Shown piece by piece: positions 17,368 through 25,468 of a stretch of DNA of 64,000 bases; the stretch's first letter is position 1; each line of letters begins with the position of its first letter. The notes beneath the pieces were generated by a model. That model did no database searches. It had not been told where the DNA came from and saw only the letters and a program-made list of their open reading frames with translations. This DNA comes from Candidatus Cryptobacteroides avicola (GTDB lineage: Bacteria > Bacteroidota > Bacteroidia > Bacteroidales > UBA932), in NCBI GenBank assembly GCA_017695115.1, contig JADILV010000024.1, positions 62,001-126,000 of the forward strand, read 5' to 3'. The position numbers were made by a program, and so were the translations under genes.

Positions 17368-17793
17368 TCAGATGATTTCAAGCCGGCTTATAGACTTCAC
17401 CAGGGTCTCCGTGATAACAAAACTTATGTCGTAACACCACATTTCAGTACTTTTCCTCGTTTTTCTGTAACCCGTAATATGGCTGAAATCAAAGCCCATC
17501 TGACCCAGTACCGTTACCGGAATCACGTCAATATCCGCTTTGATCAGGTCCGACAGTATCTTGTAGTTCTTTTCAATGGCATTGATGACCTTGATCCTGA
17601 ACATACGGCTGTTTCTGGCCCGCTTGTTATGCCACCTGTTCTTGCATCCGTCGCTACAGAATTTTCTGTCGGTCCGGCTTCCATAGGAAATCTGCGCACC
17701 GCACTCCAGACACTTCCCTGCCGTACTGCCGGCATCCGTCCCTATCGTATAGACAGGACCGGCAAACGTCTGCATTTTCACTCTGTTTCCCAT
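17368..17793 (-). CDS. Conserved zinc-ribbon protein (Bacteroidetes hypothetical)
   Basis: This protein of about 141 residues starts MGNRVKMQTF (an internal ATG at 17775 is an alternative). A treble-clef-like zinc site CLECG...CSDGC at about 27-51 is followed by a basic WHNKRARNSR segment. The C-terminal half is LGQMGFDFSHITGYRKTRKSTEMWCYDISF. I have seen this arrangement in small hypothetical proteins across Bacteroidetes; no function is established. A nucleic-acid-binding role is plausible from the zinc ribbon and basic linker. It is divergent from ssb. Confidence 0.7.
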   Translation of the reverse strand: MGNRVKMQTFAGPVYTIGTDAGSTAGKCLECGAQISYGSRTDRKFCSDGCKNRWHNKRARNSRMFRIKVINAIEKNYKILSDLIKADIDVIPVTVLGQMGFDFSHITGYRKTRKSTEMWCYDISFVITETLVKSISRLEII

Positions 17794-18085
17794 CACATAA
17801 AGTTTAAATCCGATTTTACCGGGCGCAAAATTGGGCCGCAGAACAATAACGGCAAAATAAATGTGGCGAAACCGGACCTGCAGGAAAAAGTTTTTCTGTT
17901 TTTTAATGCAGGATTTTTTTAAAGGAAACATAAAAAAAGGAAAATTCATTAAAGAAAAAGAAAAAACCGTCCTGCTTCCAGTCCGGGCCGGCACACCGGA
18001 CAATTATTATGCATTACTTTGCATCCGACCGGCATGGAGCGCTCATATTCCCGGTCAGTGGGATTACATTATTAAAACAGTTTTT

Positions 18086-18415
18086 ATGGAACAGTTGAAC
18101 AGAATCGAATTGAGGGGAAACGTAGGCAATGTACGTATTTCCGATGTCGGGGAGAACCGTGTAGCAAGATTCTCTCTGGCGACCAACTTCATGTACAGAG
18201 GCAAAGACAATGAAGCCGTTGTGGAAACGACATGGCACAATATCGTCGCATGGAACGGAAAAGGCATGCCGGATTTCTCCAGCATCGTAAAAGGCGCACC
18301 GGTATATGTAACAGGACGGCTCCGCACGTCCAGATTCACCGGGAGTGACGGTGTGGAAAGGACGGCTTATGAAGTCATAGCTTCAAGAGTCGATGTCCTG
18401 GACTTCCAGGCATGA
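18086..18415 (+). CDS. ssb: Short single-stranded DNA-binding protein
   Basis: This 109-residue OB-fold protein (MEQLNRIELRGNVGNVR, TTWHNIVAWNGKG, VTGRLRTSRFTGSDGVERTAYEV) ends LDFQA. It lacks the flexible acidic tail with DDDIPF that canonical SSB uses to recruit partners. Bacteroidetes often carry such a short second SSB. The ATG at 18086 is chosen because the conserved fold starts there; the upstream in-frame codons have no similarity to the family. A strong hairpin follows directly. Confidence 0.88.
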   Translation: MEQLNRIELRGNVGNVRISDVGENRVARFSLATNFMYRGKDNEAVVETTWHNIVAWNGKGMPDFSSIVKGAPVYVTGRLRTSRFTGSDGVERTAYEVIASRVDVLDFQA

Positions 18416-18418
18416 TAT

Positions 18419-18477
18419 GCGGGCCGTATCCTCCTGTCGGGAAAGATTCCGCCATGACAGGAGGAAGGCCGGCCCGC
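18419..18477 (+). terminator. Long hairpin after ssb
   Basis: Two stacked stems, 18419-18426 with 18470-18477 (8 bp, GC-only) and 18430-18438 with 18456-18464 (9 bp), start three bases after the ssb stop. There is no T-run, so it may act as an mRNA-stabilising end or a weak terminator between ssb and pflB. Confidence 0.55.
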
Positions 18478-18554
18478 ACTTTGACCGGAGAGATGTCTTC
18501 CCGGAAAACCGGCGCCATTGTGGATAACTTGTCGGCAACTACCTTGTAATCAAA

Positions 18555-18585
18555 TTTGAAAGATTAAAAATAAGATATATCTTTG
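18555..18585 (+). promoter_or_regulatory. pflB promoter (-33 TTTG, -7 TATCTTTG)
   Basis: TTTG at 18555-18558, a 19-base spacer and TATCTTTG at 18578-18585 are a full match to the Bacteroidetes primary promoter. Transcription would start near 18590-18592, only a few bases before ATG 18597 and about 18 before ATG 18609. Confidence 0.75.
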
Positions 18586-18608
18586 CGCCCGTAATTATGG
18601 GAAAGATT

Positions 18609-20837
18609 ATGGAAATCAATGAAAGATTCAAAAGCGGGGAGTGGACCCGCAGGATTGACGTGTCTGATTTTGTCTACAGGAACATCACCCCTTACACAGG
18701 GGATGCATCTTTCCTGAAAGGACCGTCAGAACGCACCAAGAAACTCTGGAACGAATGCCTCAAAGCTCTCGAAGAAGAAAGACAGAACAACGGGATTCGT
18801 GCCATAGATGCAAAGACCATCTCTACAATCACTTCTCACAAGGCAGGTTACATTGACAGGGAAAATGAACTGATCGTCGGACTGCAGACTGATGAACTTC
18901 TTAAAAGGGCGATCAAGCCTTTCGGAGGATTCAGAGTCACAGAAAGGGCCTGCAAAGAGAACGGGGTGGAAATCGACCCGCAGGTAAAGGAAATTTTCAC
19001 GCACTACCGCAAGACACACAATGACGGAGTGTTTGACGTCTATACAGAGGAAATCCTTAAATTCAGATCACTGGGGTTCCTGACAGGACTTCCTGACAAC
19101 TACTCCAGAGGACGTATCATAGGTGACTACCGCAGGCTTGCCCTGTATGGAGCAGACAGGCTTATCGAAGCCAAGAAGGAAGACCTCCGGAATCTGACAG
19201 GGCCTATGACAGAATCCAGAGTCAGACTCAGGGAGGAGGTGGCAGAGCAGATCCATGCCCTCAACGACATCAAGATCATGGGAGAGTACTACGGTCTTGA
19301 ACTCGGCAGACCGGCCCTCAGCGCACAGGAAGCCGTACAGTGGGTATATATGGCATACCTCGCGGCTGTCAAGGAACAGGACGGGGCGGCCATGTCTCTC
19401 GGCAATGTATCCTCTTTCCTTGACATCTATATCCAGTACGACCTCGACCACGGGATCATCGACGAGACTTTTGCCCAGGAGCTTATTGACCAGTTCGTGA
19501 TGAAGCTGCGTATGGTACGCCATCTGAGGATGCAGTCATACAACGACATCTTCGCCGGCGATCCTACTTGGGTGACTGAGTCTATCGGAGGACGTTTCAA
19601 CAGCGGAAAAGTGAAAGTCACCAGGACTTCATTCCGTTTCCTCCAGACTCTCTACAACCTCGGACCGGCACCGGAGCCTAACATGACCGTACTCTGGAGT
19701 CCGGAGCTTCCTGAAGGATTCAAGGAATTCTGCGCAAAGGTATCAGTGGATACAAGTTCCATCCAGTATGAAAACGATGATCTGATGCGCCATGTCCGCG
19801 GCTGCGATGATTACGGTATCGCATGCTGTGTATCATATCAGGCTATCGGAAAGGCCATCCAGTTTTTCGGGGCCCGTGCAAACCTTGCAAAGGCGCTTCT
19901 TCTTGCCATCAACGGCGGACGCTGCGAAAACACCGGTACACTGATGGTAAAGGGCATAGAACCTCTCAAGAGCGATATTCTGGATTTCGAAGAAGTCATC
20001 ACCAACTATAAGAAAGTGCTTCATGAAGTGGCAAGGGTGTACAACGAGGCTATGAACATCATCCACTACATGCACGACAAGTACGACTACGAACGTTCAC
20101 AGATGGCGTTCATAGACACGGATCCTGCAATCAACCTGGCTTACGGTGTGGCAGGCCTCTCCATTGCCGTGGATTCTCTCTCCGCCATCAAATATGCCAA
20201 AGTGACCGCCCACCGCAATGCAGACGGTCTTACCGACGGCTTCACCATTGAGGGGGACTATCCTTGCTACGGCAACGACAACGACAAGGTCGACAGTCTC
20301 GCAGTGGATCTTGTACATTACTTCAGCACCGAGCTCGGCAAGCTGCCTATTTACAAGAACGCCACGCCTACCCTCTCCCTCCTGACCATCACATCAAACG
20401 TGATGTACGGGAAAAAGACAGGAGCCACTCCTGACGGAAGGGCAAAGGGTGTAGCTTTCGCTCCCGGAGCGAACCCAATGCACGGACGCGATTCACACGG
20501 TGCGATAGCATCGCTGAGTTCCGTGGCGAAACTTGACTACCATGACGCGATGGACGGTATCAGCAATACATTCTCCATAGTACCTAAGTCTCTCGGCCCT
20601 ACTTCTGAAGAACGGGTGGAGAATCTGGTAACAATGATGGACGGATACTTCACAAAAGGAGCACACCACCTGAATGTGAATGTACTCAACAGGGAGATGC
20701 TTGAAGACGCCATGGAACACCCTGAAAACTATCCGCAGCTCACGATCAGGGTTTCCGGGTATGCCGTGAATTTCACGAAACTGAGCAGAGAGCATCAGCT
20801 GGAGGTAATTGCCCGTACTTTCCACCAGAGCATGTAA
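18609..20837 (+). CDS. pflB: Formate C-acetyltransferase (pyruvate formate-lyase)
   Basis: This 742-residue glycyl radical enzyme turns pyruvate and CoA into formate and acetyl-CoA in the cytoplasm. The thiyl pair Cys406-Cys407 (GIACCVSYQ) and the radical site Gly717 in RVSGYAVNF are both present, and the length is standard. ATG 18609 ([12 protein letters not shown]) is preferred over ATG 18597 because the promoter leaves almost no leader for the earlier start and homologues begin close to this point. The activase gene follows nine bases after the stop, so both are one operon. It implies mixed-acid fermentation under anoxia. Confidence 0.96.
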   Translation: MEINERFKSGEWTRRIDVSDFVYRNITPYTGDASFLKGPSERTKKLWNECLKALEEERQNNGIRAIDAKTISTITSHKAGYIDRENELIVGLQTDELLKRAIKPFGGFRVTERACKENGVEIDPQVKEIFTHYRKTHNDGVFDVYTEEILKFRSLGFLTGLPDNYSRGRIIGDYRRLALYGADRLIEAKKEDLRNLTGPMTESRVRLREEVAEQIHALNDIKIMGEYYGLELGRPALSAQEAVQWVYMAYLAAVKEQDGAAMSLGNVSSFLDIYIQYDLDHGIIDETFAQELIDQFVMKLRMVRHLRMQSYNDIFAGDPTWVTESIGGRFNSGKVKVTRTSFRFLQTLYNLGPAPEPNMTVLWSPELPEGFKEFCAKVSVDTSSIQYENDDLMRHVRGCDDYGIACCVSYQAIGKAIQFFGARANLAKALLLAINGGRCENTGTLMVKGIEPLKSDILDFEEVITNYKKVLHEVARVYNEAMNIIHYMHDKYDYERSQMAFIDTDPAINLAYGVAGLSIAVDSLSAIKYAKVTAHRNADGLTDGFTIEGDYPCYGNDNDKVDSLAVDLVHYFSTELGKLPIYKNATPTLSLLTITSNVMYGKKTGATPDGRAKGVAFAPGANPMHGRDSHGAIASLSSVAKLDYHDAMDGISNTFSIVPKSLGPTSEERVENLVTMMDGYFTKGAHHLNVNVLNREMLEDAMEHPENYPQLTIRVSGYAVNFTKLSREHQLEVIARTFHQSM

Positions 20838-20846
20838 AAAAAAGTT

Positions 20847-21575
20847 ATGGAACTGAAAGTCCATTCATACGAATCTATGGGGACTTATGACGGGCCGGGA
20901 ATCCGGCTCGTCGTTTTTCTCCAGGGTTGCCCTTTCAGATGTCTCTATTGCGCCAATCCTGATACGATTCCAGTTATGGGAGGCACTCCCACAAAACCGG
21001 AGGAAATCGTGGAAATGGCCTTAAACGAAAAACCGTTTTTCGGGAAACGCGGAGGCGTGACATTTTCAGGGGGCGAACCTACCATACAGGCGGAAGCCCT
21101 TATCCCTGTGGTCGAAAGACTCAAGGAAAACGGCATCAACGTCTGCATTGACTCAAACGGGGGTGTCTGGAATCAGCATGTCGAAAAGCTTCTGGGCCTT
21201 TCCGACCTTGTCCTGCTGGACATCAAAGAATTCAACCCGGGCAGGCATGAAGAACTTACAGGAAGGAGCAATACCCGGACACTCAAGACTGCGCTGTGGC
21301 TGGAAGAACATTGCAAGCCGTTCTGGCTAAGATATGTGCTGGTTCCAGGTTACAGCGATTTCGAAGAGGACATCCGTGCCCTCGGATCTCATTTCAAAGA
21401 CTACAGGATGATCAAGAGGGTGGAAATCCTCCCTTACCATACTCTCGGCGTAAACAAATACGAATCACTCGGACAGGAGTACAGATTGAAGAACGTGCCG
21501 CTTAATACCAAAGAACAGCTTTCCAGAGCGGAAAGCCTTTTCAATGAATATTTCAGCTGTGTCGTACTCAACTGA
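20847..21575 (+). CDS. pflA: Pyruvate formate-lyase activating enzyme
   Basis: This 242-residue radical SAM protein has the CxxxCxxC cluster motif GCPFRCLYCANPD near residue 33 and the SAM-binding stretch VTFSGGEPTIQ. It uses S-adenosylmethionine to place the glycyl radical on PflB. The short spacing from pflB and shared direction support co-expression. Length and motif order match PflA and not the larger activases of other glycyl radical enzymes, which carry extra ferredoxin-type clusters. Confidence 0.95.
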   Translation: MELKVHSYESMGTYDGPGIRLVVFLQGCPFRCLYCANPDTIPVMGGTPTKPEEIVEMALNEKPFFGKRGGVTFSGGEPTIQAEALIPVVERLKENGINVCIDSNGGVWNQHVEKLLGLSDLVLLDIKEFNPGRHEELTGRSNTRTLKTALWLEEHCKPFWLRYVLVPGYSDFEEDIRALGSHFKDYRMIKRVEILPYHTLGVNKYESLGQEYRLKNVPLNTKEQLSRAESLFNEYFSCVVLN

Positions 21576-21625
21576 CATTCTTCTGCCCCGGACAGAATCC
21601 GGAAACATTGCCATTAGAACCGTAT

Positions 21626-22534
21626 ATGAAAAACAGGAAGCATACTTTAAAAGAATGGATCATAGCAGTACGCCCATGGTCGTTCCCGGCATCGGCCATG
21701 CCGGTAATTGTCTCTCTGGGATATATAATGTGGAAAAGCAGCGGGGCCGGTTTTGAAACCAACTGGTACTTCGGGATATGGGCATTGGTGAACATAATGC
21801 TTTTCCACTCGGCAGGAAACACCTGGAGCGACTATTTTGATTTCAAGAAATCGGTAGACGCAGAAGACACTTTCGGTGTCAGGACACTGACCAGCGGAAT
21901 GTTCACACCAAAAGAGATCATGGGACTGTCCATCTGTCTGCTGGTCATATCTTTAGCAGGAGGGATCGCCTTGCTGGCCTTTACAGGGCTCCCTCTTTTG
22001 TGGATAGGGCTTGCAGGTCTGGCCTGTGCCCTGCTGTACCCATCCCTGAAATACAGGGCTTTGGGCGATCTTGTAATATTCGTGGCCTTCGCTCTCCTGC
22101 CTACCCTCGGGACCGCATTCGTCACGACAGGAAACCTCATGTGGGATATCCTGTGGCTGACTCCTCCTGTCGGACTTATAACAGTAGCGATACTGCATGC
22201 CAACAACGCCCGCGACATTTCCACCGACAGCAGGGCGCATATCCGGACTTTTGCCATGGACATAGGCCAGCCTGCATCCCGTGCAATATACTATGCAGAG
22301 CTTATCGTACCGTTCGTCTGGATAACGGCTTGCTCTCTGTGCGGAATATTCCCGCTATTGAGCATGATTGCACTGATAGCCGTCATACCTGCCATCGGAA
22401 ACATCCGCATGATGAGCAGGTCAAAATCCGGAGACATGACCACCATCGGCACTCTGGACGAAATGACGGCCAAGCTGCAGATTATCTTTTCCATGCTGCT
22501 GACAATCTCGTTCGTAATCGCCAGCTTTATCTGA
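21626..22534 (+). CDS. menA: 1,4-dihydroxy-2-naphthoate polyprenyltransferase
   Basis: This 302-residue UbiA-family membrane protein starts MKNRKHTLKEWIIAVRPWSFPASAMPV, trimmed to the internal ATG because an upstream TTG adds only MPLEPY. The first Asp-rich motif is NTWSDYFDFKKSVD and the second is NNARDISTDSRAH, binding the prenyl diphosphate through magnesium. It makes demethylmenaquinone, so the cell has a menaquinone-based electron chain (fumarate respiration is likely). It sits downstream of pflA by 50 bases and its stop is two bases ahead of the CPBP protease gene. Confidence 0.92.
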   Translation: MKNRKHTLKEWIIAVRPWSFPASAMPVIVSLGYIMWKSSGAGFETNWYFGIWALVNIMLFHSAGNTWSDYFDFKKSVDAEDTFGVRTLTSGMFTPKEIMGLSICLLVISLAGGIALLAFTGLPLLWIGLAGLACALLYPSLKYRALGDLVIFVAFALLPTLGTAFVTTGNLMWDILWLTPPVGLITVAILHANNARDISTDSRAHIRTFAMDIGQPASRAIYYAELIVPFVWITACSLCGIFPLLSMIALIAVIPAIGNIRMMSRSKSGDMTTIGTLDEMTAKLQIIFSMLLTISFVIASFI

Positions 22535-22535
22535 C

Positions 22536-23174
22536 ATGACAGCATCTGCCGGGAAACCATACCTGAAGACAGCGGCAGCCATTGTCGTAGCCGCCGCACT
22601 ATGGTTCGTCATGTTTTCACCCTGGACAGCCCCGCATGTGGACTTCTGGACGATGATGACATTTTCTGCCCTGACACTTACAGTCTTGGCCAAATGCTTC
22701 AGACCTGACATCCTGAAATGGCCAGGGATGAAATGGAGCGACATAGTGCTTGGAGCCGGTATTGCCGCCGTACTATGGGGGATATTCTTTGCCGGAGACA
22801 GGATTTCATCAGCCCTGTTCGGATTCGCAAGGCCGCAGGTAGAGCTGATCTACGGAATCAAGGAGGGCATATCGCCATGGCTCCTGTCCGCATTGCTGCT
22901 ACTGCTTATCGGGCCTGCAGAAGAATTATTCTGGAGAGGCTACATTCAGCGCACGCTATCTGAAAAATGGGATGCGGACAAAGGAGCGGCAGTAACTCTT
23001 GCTGCCTACACTGCAGTGCACCTGCCGTCCGGCAATTTCATGCTGACAGCGGCGGCATTCACTGCCGGACTCGTATGGGGCCTGCTATACCGTTTCTTTC
23101 CTGAAAAGATCCGGGCCATAGTAATCTCACATGCAATATGGGACGCCGCCGTTTTTGTCTGGTTCCCCATCTGA
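22536..23174 (+). CDS. CPBP family intramembrane metalloprotease
   Basis: This 212-residue protein with about six hydrophobic helices carries the CPBP (CAAX/Abi) motifs: EELFWRGYIQRTL (catalytic Glu-Glu and Arg), HLPSGNFMLTAAAFTAGLVWG (His in motif 2) and ISHAIWDAAVFVW (motif 3). Proteins of this family cleave within or near the membrane, and some give immunity to bacteriocins. The start lies one base after the menA stop. No bacteriocin gene is nearby, so a housekeeping or prenyl-related role is as likely. Confidence 0.85.
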   Translation: MTASAGKPYLKTAAAIVVAAALWFVMFSPWTAPHVDFWTMMTFSALTLTVLAKCFRPDILKWPGMKWSDIVLGAGIAAVLWGIFFAGDRISSALFGFARPQVELIYGIKEGISPWLLSALLLLLIGPAEELFWRGYIQRTLSEKWDADKGAAVTLAAYTAVHLPSGNFMLTAAAFTAGLVWGLLYRFFPEKIRAIVISHAIWDAAVFVWFPI

Positions 23175-23248
23175 GGCCTTGTCCTGAAAATTGAGTCAAA
23201 ATCAACTTGCCGGGCATATGACGGTTAGGAAAAGACATAATTAATATA

Positions 23249-23256
23249 TACATTTG
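23249..23256 (+). promoter_or_regulatory. -7 promoter box for sodB
   Basis: TACATTTG fits TAnnTTTG, 35 bases upstream of the sodB start, in a 117-base spacer after the CPBP gene. A -33 box is not obvious. Confidence 0.5.
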
Positions 23257-23291
23257 TAGGACACGATACGAAATACACAACATTCATCGAC

Positions 23292-23864
23292 ATGAAACAT
23301 ACATTACCAGAACTGCCTTACAGTCAGGATGCGCTGGCGCCGGCCATGAGCGCAGAAACATTCGAATACCATTACGGGAAACATCTCCAGACATATATCG
23401 ACAACCTCAACCGGATGATAGAAGGTTCTCCATACGAGGATATGTCTCTTGAAGACATTGTGAAGAAGGCGACAGGAGGGATTTTCAATAATGCGGCACA
23501 GACATGGAATCATACCTTCTTCTTCCAGACCCTGACTCCGGAACGCAGGGAAATGCCGGAAAAGCTTGTAACTGCACTGACAGAAGCATTCGGATCCACA
23601 GAAGCATTCAAGGACGAATTCACAAAAGCCGCCATCTCCCTGTTCGGCTCAGGATGGACCTGGCTGGCCGTAGATGCAGACGGCAAATTGTCCATACTGC
23701 AGGAATCCAATGCAGGGAACCCTCTCACAAAAGGGCTCAGACCGTTGCTGACCGTTGATGTCTGGGAACATGCCTATTACATCGATTATAGGAACAGACG
23801 CGCTGCATATATAGAAGCCTGGTGGAATCTTGTAGACTGGGAAAAGGTAGCCGGAAGGCTGTAA
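23292..23864 (+). CDS. sodB: Iron superoxide dismutase
   Basis: This 190-residue enzyme has metal ligands His27, His74 (QTWNHTFFF), and the Asp and His in VDVWEHAYYIDY. Gln70 of AAQTWNH is the residue typical of the iron-type (and cambialistic) enzymes. It removes superoxide in the cytoplasm. In this phylum some members accept either iron or manganese, so metal choice is inferred. It is followed by rubredoxin 71 bases later in the same direction; together they protect oxygen-labile metabolism such as PFL. Confidence 0.95.
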   Translation: MKHTLPELPYSQDALAPAMSAETFEYHYGKHLQTYIDNLNRMIEGSPYEDMSLEDIVKKATGGIFNNAAQTWNHTFFFQTLTPERREMPEKLVTALTEAFGSTEAFKDEFTKAAISLFGSGWTWLAVDADGKLSILQESNAGNPLTKGLRPLLTVDVWEHAYYIDYRNRRAAYIEAWWNLVDWEKVAGRL

Positions 23865-23935
23865 GACAAGGATACCGGACTGACGGATACCATATATTCT
23901 AAAAATACATCAATCCATTTATTATCAGAAAAATC

Positions 23936-24097
23936 ATGAAAAAGTACGTTTGCGTCATCTGCGGATATGTTTACGATCCTGCAGTAGGAGACCCGGACAG
24001 CGGAATAGAACCGGGAACAGCATTTGAAGACCTTCCGGCAGACTGGGTATGCCCTCTGTGCGGAGTCGGAAAAGAAGACTTCAAGGTAGAGGAATAA
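23936..24097 (+). CDS. Rubredoxin
   Basis: This 53-residue protein ([19 protein letters not shown], then [14 protein letters not shown]) has the two CxxCG knuckles that hold a single iron. Its length is that of classical rubredoxins. It acts as a one-electron carrier, in anaerobes often to rubrerythrin or NADH peroxidase systems. It lies just after sodB, which supports a role in oxidative stress. It is too short for many gene callers, but the motif leaves little doubt. Confidence 0.95.
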   Translation: MKKYVCVICGYVYDPAVGDPDSGIEPGTAFEDLPADWVCPLCGVGKEDFKVEE

Positions 24098-24135
24098 TTA
24101 TTCCGGCCTTGAAGCCCGTATCGAAAATATGGCTC

Positions 24136-24756
24136 TTACCTTGCCTGCGGACACAGTTCCTCCGGTGCAATGGCAGGAGTCATATTTTTCATTGAAAACT
24201 CGCATCCGCAATACCTCTGGTTATAGAATCCGTATTCTTTGATTATCTGGCTGCGGCGCTCCTGTAGACCGCCTTTTCTCCAGTTCCGGTCCCACCATAC
24301 TACATCAGGATAAAGGCCGGCAGCATAAAATCCCGCCGCATTTATCTGGTCCAGGCTTTTCCATCGGGATGATGCAAGCGTAGTGGCAATGACCCTGATA
24401 CCGTGCTCATGCGCATAGCGGGCCGTACTTTCGAGCCTGAACTTGAAACAGCACAGGCAACGGCCGCCTCTCTCGGGCTCGCTTTCCAGACCGGCTACCT
24501 GACGGAGCCATTCCTCATGGTCATAATCAGCGTCAACGATTTCCAGTCCAAGCGACTCCGCATAGCGTGTACACTCGTTTTTACGTATCAGATACTCCTG
24601 CTGCGGATAGATATTGGGGTTGCAATAATATATGACAGGCCTGACGCCGTTTTTCATCAGGCACTCTACTATAGCCGAAGAACATGGCGCACAACAGGTA
24701 TGAAGAAGGACCGTGCTTTCTCCACCGGGGACTTCTATATGGAATTTCTCTTTCAT
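24136..24756 (-). CDS. queH: Epoxyqueuosine reductase QueH
   Basis: This 206-residue protein carries the QueH (former DUF208) cysteine pattern: HTCCAPCSSA near the start, RCLCCFKFRLE in the middle and RYCGCEFSM near the C-terminus; these bind an iron-sulfur cluster and a second metal. It reduces epoxyqueuosine-34 in tRNA to queuosine, the last step of the pathway whose base-exchange step is done by Tgt at 11106-12236. It is convergent with the rubredoxin gene. A minus-strand TAAATTTG lies at 24773-24780, just upstream of the start. Confidence 0.92.
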   Translation of the reverse strand: MKEKFHIEVPGGESTVLLHTCCAPCSSAIVECLMKNGVRPVIYYCNPNIYPQQEYLIRKNECTRYAESLGLEIVDADYDHEEWLRQVAGLESEPERGGRCLCCFKFRLESTARYAHEHGIRVIATTLASSRWKSLDQINAAGFYAAGLYPDVVWWDRNWRKGGLQERRSQIIKEYGFYNQRYCGCEFSMKNMTPAIAPEELCPQAR

Positions 24757-24772
24757 CTTACGGCAAACCGCA

Positions 24773-24780
24773 CAAATTTA
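24773..24780 (-). promoter_or_regulatory. -7 promoter box for queH
   Basis: TAAATTTG on the minus strand, 16 bases upstream of the queH start, matches TAnnTTTG. No -33 box is clear. Confidence 0.45.
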
Positions 24781-24887
24781 TAAAAATTTCCAGTACCGTG
24801 TATGGCTTGCTTTTTGCTGCAAAGGCAAGGCCATATTCTGTGGCTGCAATCATACAGTTGTTTTAAATAAACCAAATCTATATTATC

Positions 24888-25289
24888 ATGAAAAAATTCA
24901 TCTCAGCGGTACTCGCTGTTTCCGCTGCAGCGCTGTTTTATTCTTGCTCCGGCAACATCAATCTGGACGGCAAATGGGAAATCGTCTCCCTTGGAGGCGA
25001 AGCAGTCGAAGCTACTGAAACAGATCCGTATCTGGAGTTCAATACCGAAACCCATGAAGTCCACGGACATACCGGATGCAACATAATGAACGGCAGTTTC
25101 TCCCAGGACGGGAAAAAACTGACATTCGGCAACATGGCCACGACAATGATGGCAGGCCCCGACATGGATCTTGAAAGGGAAGTTCTGGATGCCATAAACA
25201 AAGCGTCGTCAGTCAAGAGCGCAGCCGGAAACAAACTGCAGATTTCCGATGCCGACGGCACACTCCTTATGGAACTGCAGAAGAAATAG
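24888..25289 (+). CDS. META domain lipoprotein
   Basis: This 133-residue protein has a lipobox (SAAALFYSC, Cys20) and one META/HslJ domain: LDGKWEIVSLGGEAVEATE, GHTGCNIMNGSFSQDGKKLTFGNMATTMMAG. The motif TGCNxxxG followed by two conserved strands is typical. The mature protein should sit in the periplasm or on the outer membrane. HslJ-type proteins have been linked to heat and novobiocin stress in other bacteria, but a specific function here is not known. Confidence 0.88.
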   Translation: MKKFISAVLAVSAAALFYSCSGNINLDGKWEIVSLGGEAVEATETDPYLEFNTETHEVHGHTGCNIMNGSFSQDGKKLTFGNMATTMMAGPDMDLEREVLDAINKASSVKSAAGNKLQISDADGTLLMELQKK

Positions 25290-25300
25290 AAGCAGGCGGG

Positions 25301-25330
25301 TTGCAAACCCGGAAATATTCCGTATATTTG
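25301..25330 (+). promoter_or_regulatory. tRNA-Ser promoter (-33 TTG, -7 TATATTTG)
   Basis: TTG at 25301-25303, 19 bases, then TATATTTG at 25323-25330 form a full Bacteroidetes promoter ending 15 bases before the tRNA. Confidence 0.7.
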
Positions 25331-25345
25331 CACCCGCTCATCATT

Positions 25346-25433
25346 GGAGAGATGCTCGAGTGGCTTAAGAGGCACGCCTGGAAAGCGTGTATACGACAAA
25401 ATCGTATCTCGGGTTCGAATCCCGATCTCTCCG
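25346..25433 (+). tRNA. tRNA-Ser (GGA)
   Basis: The acceptor arms GGAGAGA (25346-25352) and TCTCTCC (25426-25432) pair fully. The T-arm is GGGTTCGAATCCC, and the anticodon loop CTGGAAA holds anticodon GGA at 25380-25382. The long extra arm (about 25389-25410) is the mark of a class II tRNA and fits serine. CCA is not encoded, which fits the presence of a cca gene in the window. Confidence 0.95.
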
Positions 25434-25468
25434 CGACCGGTTTCTGGAACGACTCAAAAAGAGGAATT

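Noticed and set aside
22000..22539. A 179-codon plus-strand frame overlapping menA
   Set aside because: It lies in another frame of menA and has a composition (many His, Arg, Cys) unlike a membrane or soluble protein; menA motifs are intact.
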